A stretch of DNA of 47,714 nt, taken from the NCBI GenBank assembly GCA_020073615.1, contig JAIQEX010000039.1:1-47714 (forward strand), in the 5' to 3' direction. The notes under the pieces were generated by a model. That model did no database searches. It had not been told where the DNA came from and saw only the letters and a list, made by a program, of their open reading frames with translations. Both the position numbers and the translations under genes were made by a program. Every line of letters starts with the position of its first letter. The stretch's first letter is position 1. The stretch comes from Terriglobia bacterium (GTDB lineage Bacteria; Acidobacteriota; Terriglobia; Bryobacterales; Bryobacteraceae). Shown here piece by piece: positions 42,924 to 47,714 of the stretch.

Positions 42924-43415
42924 ATGCTCAGCTCAGAGGCGCCGGCCGGTTTCCTGGGGACCAAAGGGACCGGAGGTGCAGTGTTCCGACGCGGCCTTAC
43001 AAGCGCGATTATTTCGAATGGCAGCATCTATTTTCAGAAATCTCAGCCGGCTGCGTTCGAGGTTCACGGCAGTATCGCTCAAAAATTCTATTTTCTCAAG
43101 GCGGACACCGGCTTTCTGGCGTACCCGATCATTGGGCTGCGGCGCAGATCGGAGCCGGAATACACGCAGGCGTTCCGCCAGCACCGGCGGATCACCGCGG
43201 ACTTCGCCCTCATCCGCGGTGCGGCCAGCGGCTTCCTGGGCAAGCACCATCGCAACTCGTACGGGTTCTGGGGCACAGCTTCTGATGTTCAAGTCACCCG
43301 GGCGCGCGTGAAGCCGCGCTCAGGGGAAAACACCGCTGTACCTATCGTGAGCGAAACGTTGTACAATTGTGCCGTTCCTTACAGCGGTTGCGCGCTATTG
43401 GCCTTTTGTGATTGA
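42924..43415 (+). pseudogene. Chimeric ORF: LGFP repeat fragment joined to duplicated porin tail
   Basis: The 163-codon frame starts with GFLGTKGTGG and SNGSIYFQK ... FEVHGSIAQKFYFLKADTGFLAYPI, which fit the LGFP repeat (NGSIYW, HGAIRDKW, GGETGFLGYP). From 43153 it switches to a diverged copy of the end of the upstream barrel gene: EPEYTQAF.QH.RITADFALIRGAASGFLG beside KPEYTQAVGQHWRITAGFALIRGASSDFLG. The barrel's closing strand is lost. There is no clear ribosome site or signal peptide. It is most likely a relic of rearrangement, though the frame is open through the junction. Confidence 0.6.
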
Positions 43416-43436
43416 CTGCGCGAATCCCCGACAAGG

Positions 43437-43967
43437 ATGGTACGTCGGCTCATGTCCAGAACATCATTCAGTCTTGGCCTGCTAGGTTTCATGGGAGTTC
43501 TTACCTGTTCCTCGGCGTTTCAAAAGGAAATCCCCTCGGCAGCCATGTCGGTTGCTGAGGCACTCGCCGAGAGCGGCAAGCGATCGGTAGCCGTTGTGGA
43601 TTTCACCGACTTGCGAGGGGACGTCACTGAATTGGGCCGATTTGTCGCTGAAGAGCTCGCGTTGGGTCTCGTCACGGCAAAGAAGAATTTCTCCGTAGTG
43701 GACCGGACGCACCTTCGAGCAATCCTTCAAGAGAACAAGCTGGGATCCTCGGGGCTGATAGATCCTGCGACGGCGCGCAAGCTTGGACAGATCACAGGCG
43801 TAGAGGCTTTGGTCACCGGTTCGATGACAGTGCTTGGTGATAGGGTTCACCTCGTCATCAAAGTATTAGATACATTAATTAATCTCGCTATAGATCTCGA
43901 TGCGGCCGCCGGTCACTGGCTCTCGCACCAGGCGGTTTTGCCGGCGAAGCGGAACGGTACCGAGTAA
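43437..43967 (+). pseudogene. CsgG-domain protein truncated by IS21 debris
   Basis: The frame starts at ATG 43437 (AAGG upstream) or 43452 with an export signal (SFSLGLLGFMGVLTC). A CsgG/FlgO-like domain follows: SVAVVDFTDLRGDVTELGRFVAEELALGLV ... FSVVDRTHLRAILQENKLGSSGLID ... ARKLGQITGVEALVTGSMTVLGDRVHLVIKVLDT. Homologous sequence ends near 43871; the last 30 or so codons read through minus-strand transposase DNA. The C-terminal part of the domain is lost, so the product, if made, is short and probably not functional. Confidence 0.75.
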
Positions 43968-44511
43968 CGATTGCCGCGCTAGCTGAGCATGCAGTCTTTG
44001 GCCACGCGGCGATCTTCCATGTAGCTGGTGTCGTAATCGGGCTGCTCGTCGAGGAGCAGCAGTCGTTCCTGAGGCAAGCGCTGGTAACGGAAGGGACACC
44101 GGCCGGCAGCAATGGCAACAAATGGATCTGGAGAGATCGCATTCGTCCAACTCGCTGGGAGCGAGCACAACGCGCCCTGTCGATCGTGAAAGTAGACGCG
44201 GTCCTCGCCCCAGTTATGGCGATACACGACCAGCGCATACTCCTGGTCGAACAACGGATGAAATGGGTGGGTTACCCGGAAAGATGGTCGCGATGCGCCC
44301 CGATCAGGTGCATTTGACGACCCGTGCCAAGGGCAAAATTGAGTCAACCGTGCGTTTCGTCAAGCAGAACTTCTGGCCGGGGATCGCCTTCGCCTCGCTG
44401 GCGGACCTGAACCAGCAGGCTCACGCCTGGATGGAAAAGGTCAATCACCAGGTGCATTCCACCACGCGAGAGGTCCCCTATGGCAGGCTCTGGTTCAGCT
44501 TGCGGAAATGA
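43872..44511. mobile_element. Scrambled IS21-family remnants
   Basis: Three pieces are readable. Minus strand, about 43975-43875: the C-terminal end of an IstA-type transposase, NRYSVPFRFAGKTA, then after a frameshift GGRIEIYSEI. Minus strand, about 44285-43979: an open frame with VTHPFHPLFDQEY, YRHNWGEDRVYFHDRQG, LPASWTNA and DPFVAIAAGRCPF, the type of small protein (DUF5372-like) often found beside IS21 elements. Plus strand, about 44310-44511: another IstA piece, AKGKIESTVRFVKQNFWPG, ADLNQQAHAWMEKVNHQVHSTTREVP. No intact transposase or istB gene is left. The plus-strand piece opposes the other two, so at least two insertions or an inversion took place. Confidence 0.7.
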
Positions 44512-44671
44512 TCACGCGGCTAGGGCCGTCGGGAGGGAACAGTGTGTAAAGCGAACTTCGCCGCGTCTGTAAAGAAAATTGCGCCGGGATGGCCCGGTGG
44601 GACCCAGGTACTTGTCCGCCCTATTCGCGATTACTGGGGCAATAATCGTTGGGCTTGGCGCAACGCAAGGC

Positions 44672-44701
44672 TTGACAGCATGGCTAGTTTTGGCGTAATT
44701 A
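44672..44701 (+). promoter_or_regulatory. Promoter of the mobile three-gene cassette
   Basis: Consensus -35 TTGACA (44672-44677) is followed by 18 bp and -10 TAATTA (44696-44701), 16 bp before the ATG at 44717. A TATACT just after is an alternative -10 with poor spacing. The rest of 44512-44716 holds no gene. Confidence 0.55.
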
Positions 44702-44716
44702 TACTTACAGAAGCCG

Positions 44717-45184
44717 ATGCCCAAAGCGCCCGACAACGACCCCAAGATGCAGGCCCTCCGGCAGAGCGGCACGCTCAACCCGCGGCCGCAGGATGTCCGC
44801 GACGAACTGTTCCGCGAAAAGGAATTCTTTGACGCCCGCGATTTGCTTCAGGTCAAGTACGAGATGCTGCGTCATGTCAGCCAGGAGGGCCACTCCATCA
44901 GCCATGCCGCTGCCTCTTTCGGGTTCTCGCGTCCCTCCTTCTACCAGGCTCAATCCGCATTCGAAACGAGCGGGTTGGCCGGTTTGGTCCCACAGAAACG
45001 CGGTCCCAAACAAGGGCACAAGCTCACGACGGAGATTTTGGAGTTTGTGCGCAGGGCGCGGGCGGAGGATGCGGAGGTGAGAACGGCGGACCTGGTGCAA
45101 AGGGTCCGGGAACGGTTTGGAGTGGAGCTGCATTCGCGAACGATCGAGCGCGGGCTCTTGCGGGATCAAAAAAAACGCCGCTGA
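44717..45184 (+). CDS. Helix-turn-helix protein of a recombinase cassette
   Basis: This 155-residue basic protein begins MPKAPDNDPKMQALRQSGTLNP. A transposase-like helix-turn-helix follows (VKYEMLRHVSQEGHSISHAAASFGFSRPSFYQAQSAFE), then GLVPQKRGPKQGHKLT and a second helical unit ending in RTIERGLLRDQKKRR. By memory, this protein typically precedes a small conserved gene and a large serine recombinase in a three-gene cassette, and the same order is seen here. It probably binds DNA ends or regulates the cassette. The gene looks intact. Confidence 0.75.
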   Translation: MPKAPDNDPKMQALRQSGTLNPRPQDVRDELFREKEFFDARDLLQVKYEMLRHVSQEGHSISHAAASFGFSRPSFYQAQSAFETSGLAGLVPQKRGPKQGHKLTTEILEFVRRARAEDAEVRTADLVQRVRERFGVELHSRTIERGLLRDQKKRR

Positions 45185-45189
45185 ATCCA

Positions 45190-45474
45190 ATGGCCATCGA
45201 TTCCGGCGCCGGACTGATCACTCAGTATGAGGATCTGCGCGGCCAGGCGGTTGCGCACCCAACCGCGGCGCGGAGTCTGGGATACGCATTGTTCACCCGG
45301 CAAGGCATGGCGGCATGGGCACGGGCGTGGCATAGTTGCACCAGTGAACCGCCAACCTCGGCTCCCCCGCTTGTGGCGCATACCCCAATGCCGGTGGAAC
45401 TGCGCGCTCAGGTGGCCCTCGTGTTGGCGGGAATCATTTTCAATCTGCAAAGGCAGGAAGTGTGCCCATGTTGA
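45190..45474 (+). CDS. Small conserved-type protein of the recombinase cassette
   Basis: This 94-residue protein follows the HTH gene by 5 bp and overlaps the start of the recombinase gene by a few bases. It has SGAGLITQYEDLRGQAV near the N-terminus, RQGMAAWARAW in the middle and a C-terminal hydrophobic helix (LRAQVALVLAGIIFNLQ). No domain is recognised. Position between HTH and recombinase is its only functional clue. Confidence 0.6.
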   Translation: MAIDSGAGLITQYEDLRGQAVAHPTAARSLGYALFTRQGMAAWARAWHSCTSEPPTSAPPLVAHTPMPVELRAQVALVLAGIIFNLQRQEVCPC

Positions 45475-46836
45475 CAGCCGATGCTCATCAGAAGGTCACT
45501 GCCGCTCACTTAAAACGGAATGCGTATCTTTACGTTCGCCAGTCCACGCTGCGGCAAGTCTTCGAAAACTCCGAGAGCACGAAGCGGCAGTATGCGTTGC
45601 GAGATCGCGCTGTGGCGCTCGGATGGACCTTGGACCGAATCATCACCATCGACAGTGACCTGGGCCAATCCGGTGCTTCTGCTGTGGACCGAGAAGGTTT
45701 CCAGCGATTGGTCGCGGAAGCGGGCGTGGGTAAAGCCGGCATTGTACTGGGACTGGAGGTCTCCCGCCTGGCTCGCAACTCAACAGACTGGCATCGGCTC
45801 TTGGATCTGCGCCCTGACCGATACCCTGATTCTGGACGAGGATGGCGTATACGATCCAGCCCACTTCAATGACCGCCTCCTGTTGGGGCTGAAGGGAACG
45901 ATGAGCGAGGCGGAGCTGCATGTGTTACGCGCACGGCTCCAAGGCGGCATCTTGAACAAGGCGCGCCGCGGCGAACTAAGATCTCCGCTGCCTGTGGGCT
46001 TTGCTTACGACGCCGAGGATCGTGTGATTCTTGATCCGGATCAGCAGGTACAACAGACCATTCGGTTCTTGTTCGACACGTTTCACCGTACTGGTTCTGC
46101 TTGCGCGGTGGTAAAAGCGTTCCGGCAGCAGGCGCTGTTGTTTCCGCGCCGCCTGAAAAAAGGACCGCACAAAGGAGAGCTGCTTTGGGCCGAAATGGAG
46201 CACAGTCAGGTATTGCGGGTTCTGCATAATCCTCGCTATGCTGGCGCGTTCATTTACGGGCGTACCAGGACGCGCAAGAAACCGGATGGCAAAGAGAGTT
46301 GGTCCAAGCTTCCGCGCGAACAATGGCTGCTGGTTCCCGGCATGCACGCGGGATACATTGCGTGGGAGGAATACGAAGCCAACCAGCGCCGCTTACAGGA
46401 GAACGCTCAGGCTCATGGAGCTGATCGCCGCCGGAGTTCTCCCCACCAAGGCCCCGCGCTGTTGCAAGGAATCGTTATCTGCGGCATCTGTGGTGGTCGG
46501 ATGGGCGTTCGTTATCACGATCGGGAAAAGCGCCTCGTGCCGGATTACGTCTGCCAGAGGAAGGCCATTCAGCAGGGCCGACCGGTGTGCCAGCGCATTA
46601 CGGGCGAGCATGTCGATAAAGCAGTCAGCGATGTCCTGGTACAAACCATGACGCCCCTGGCGTTGGAAGTGGCGCTGACCGTTCAGCAGGAGTTGCAATC
46701 GCGGCTGGCGTTACCGGATCAAGGCCGAACCCGGTTATCTTTTGCGTTCGGGGAGTCAGCAGTCCCTTGCTCAGCAATTTATACATGCGTCGGTTCGTGC
46801 TCGGCTGGAAGAAGCGGGGACACGAGAAGCGTTTGA
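45468..46836 (+). pseudogene. Large serine recombinase, frameshifted and truncated
   Basis: Frame 1 (from ATG 45468) gives the resolvase N-terminus: YLYVRQST with catalytic Ser26, then SDLGQSGASAVDREGFQRL and LEVSRLARNSTDWHRLL. Near 45805 the frame changes and continues as ICALTDTLILDEDGVYDPAHFNDRLLLGLKGTMSEAELH, then the recombinase domain (SQVLRVLHNPRYAGAFIYGRTR) and a zinc ribbon CGICGGRM. The break is explained by loss of a GA pair (LLE-ICAL expected; GAGATC became GATC). Family sequence ends near 46710 (QQELQSRLA); the coiled coil and C-terminus are replaced by group II intron DNA, and the open frame runs on to 46836. It cannot be a working enzyme as read. Confidence 0.85.
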
Positions 46837-47388
46837 GAGCGTACATCGTTAATTATGAGGACGATCTGGTGATCTGCTGCAGGGGTGGGGCGGAAGAAGC
46901 CCTTGCCCAGATGCGGGACATCATGAGGAAGCTGAAGTTGACGGTGAACGAGACGAAGACGCGGGTGTGCAAGCTGCCGGAAGAGAAATTCGATTTTCTG
47001 GGATATACGTTTGGACGCTGCTACTCATCGCAGACCGGGCGGACCTACTTGGGCACCATTCCGTCCAAGAAGCGGGTGAGCCGTATCTGTGAGGCGATTA
47101 GCAGCGAGACCGGACGGAATAAAACCCTGCTGGATGCAGAAACCGTGGTAGGGACGCTCAACCGAATGATGATCGGGTGGGCCAACTACTTCTGTCTCGG
47201 TCCAGTCAGTAAAGCCTACCGGGCGGTGGAGCGCCACGCCCGGAAGAGGCTGCGACAGTGGCTGTGCGCCAAGCATAAAGTGTCCTGGCCGGCGACCAAG
47301 CAGTATCCGGAAGCCGCCTTACATTGATGTGCTCGGCCTGGTTCGCCTTACCACGCGGACCCGCAGCTTTCCGTGGGCGACCTCGTGA
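46745..47388 (+). pseudogene. 3' half of a group II intron reverse transcriptase/maturase
   Basis: The readable frame begins GVSSPLLSNLYMRRFVLGWKKRG (the conserved PLLxNLYM part of RT domain 4/5). It continues with RAYIVNYEDDLVICC, in which the catalytic motif YADD reads YEDD, then KTRVCKLPEEKFDFLGYTFG and a maturase/thumb segment (VVGTLNRMMIGWANYF). The frame stops at 47327. One extra T near 47331 would explain this, since the usual tail GLVRLTTRTRSFPWATS follows in the next frame to 47388. The N-terminal half of the protein is missing, so this is a broken, 5'-truncated copy. Confidence 0.85.
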
Positions 47389-47400
47389 ACCTTTCTCCGA

Positions 47401-47433
47401 GAGCCGGATGCGCGAAACGCGCCTGTCCGGTTC
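47401..47433 (+). ncRNA. Group II intron domain V
   Basis: GAGCCGGATG...CCTGTCCGGTTC folds as the short hairpin of domain V: GAGCCGGA pairs with TCCGGTTC, and GCGCG pairs with CGCGC around a short A-rich loop. The catalytic AGC triad is at positions 2-4. It sits 12 bp after the maturase stop, as expected. The bulged-A domain VI and the exact 3' splice site could not be fixed with confidence. Confidence 0.7.
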
Positions 47434-47714
47434 GATGAGCGGGGTGTGGAAACGGAGCATGATGGGAGTAGCTCGGCGTGCGGAATCGAGTCAAAGTAGC
47501 CCTTTAGGGCCTTCGCAAAAATAACAACTCACAATTGATCGGTTCTCTATCATAACTGGGCTTAACGGGCGGAGTATCTGCAACCCGCCAAATCAGCTTG
47601 GCATGCCTGTAAAAAAGCTGCGGAGCCGCACATTGAGATCTGGTTGCCGAGAGTGTCCCGATTTGTTATAGTTCCGATTGGGAGAAACGTTCTGATCGGA
47701 ACTATAACATTATG
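47434..47714. other. Right-edge region without a recognised gene
   Basis: The first part (to about 47500) probably includes the end of the group II intron. After that the DNA is clearly more AT-rich than the rest of the window, with no protein-like frame. The only clear structure is the inverted repeat at 47665-47708, followed by an ATG at 47712 that could start a gene beyond the window. Confidence 0.4.
47665..47708. repeat. Perfect 14-bp inverted repeat
   Basis: GTTATAGTTCCGAT (47665-47678) and ATCGGAACTATAAC (47695-47708) are exact reverse complements with a 16-nt spacer. An ATG follows 3 bp later. It may be an operator, a pair of recombinase binding sites around a core, or a terminal repeat of another mobile element. 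Confidence 0.6.

Noticed and set aside
1-47714. tRNA, rRNA or CRISPR array
   Set aside because: No T-loop plus acceptor pattern, no rRNA signature and no spacer-repeat pattern was found; the regular repeats seen are within coding regions or the fic promoter.

Overview
The window is about 47.7 kb of GC-rich DNA. It looks like an acidobacterial chromosome, most likely a Bryobacter/Solibacter-type member of the Acidobacteriota. The pointers are a secreted multiheme c-type cytochrome with tandem Ig/BACON-like repeats, a PEP-CTERM protein, a SUF-only Fe-S operon, a coiled-coil protein of a kind I associate with Solibacter, and bacterial microcompartment (BMC) parts. The taxonomic call is inference; no rRNA gene is present.

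Layout: (1) 35-5877: a multiheme cytochrome (-), a small secreted protein (+), a GH88 unsaturated glucuronyl hydrolase (-) and a small membrane protein (+). (2) 5980-16270: one co-directional chemosensory operon, cheA-cheW-mcp-cheY-cheB-cheR-cheX-like-mcp. Both receptors are soluble and built from repeated HAMP-like modules, and CheA carries a second CheW domain and a degenerate receiver. (3) 16381-16800: a decayed nuoH relic. (4) 16915-25370: a long minus-strand housekeeping run, phoH-ybeY-corC-era-BON-SMP30-nudix-mutS2-methyltransferase. (5) 25522-31736: a minus-strand sufBCDSU-sufT-rrf2 operon plus a small coiled-coil gene, behind a promoter with a palindrome over its -10. (6) 32095-33168: a PEP-CTERM protein made of three near-identical Cys-rich repeats.

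(7) 33232-35750 is an accessory island. It holds a BrnT/BrnA toxin-antitoxin pair bracketed by two 166-bp copies of the 3' end of a fic gene. The full fic gene encodes an AbiEi-like DNA-binding N-terminus fused to a Fic AMPylase-type domain. Its promoter is covered by four repeats with exact 24-bp spacing. (8) 35765-37630: an isolated pduS-pduT pair, i.e. an electron-transfer flavo/Fe-S protein and a BMC shell protein with a predicted pore Fe-S cluster, with no other BMC gene nearby. (9) 37693-42860: an ATPase, a double-FtsX permease, a LolA-like protein and an outer-membrane beta-barrel, overlapping or nearly overlapping, which look like one envelope-spanning lipid or lipoprotein transport system. 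(10) 42924 to the end is a graveyard of rearranged DNA: an LGFP/porin chimera, a CsgG-domain gene cut off by IS21 debris, a three-gene mobile cassette whose serine recombinase is frameshifted and truncated, the 3' part of a group II intron (maturase remnant and domain V), and a perfect 14-bp inverted repeat at the right edge.

The most novel-looking items are the AbiEi-Fic fusion with its 24-bp repeat promoter and flanking duplication, and the stand-alone PduS/PduT module. All calls come from reading the sequence by eye; no database search was run.
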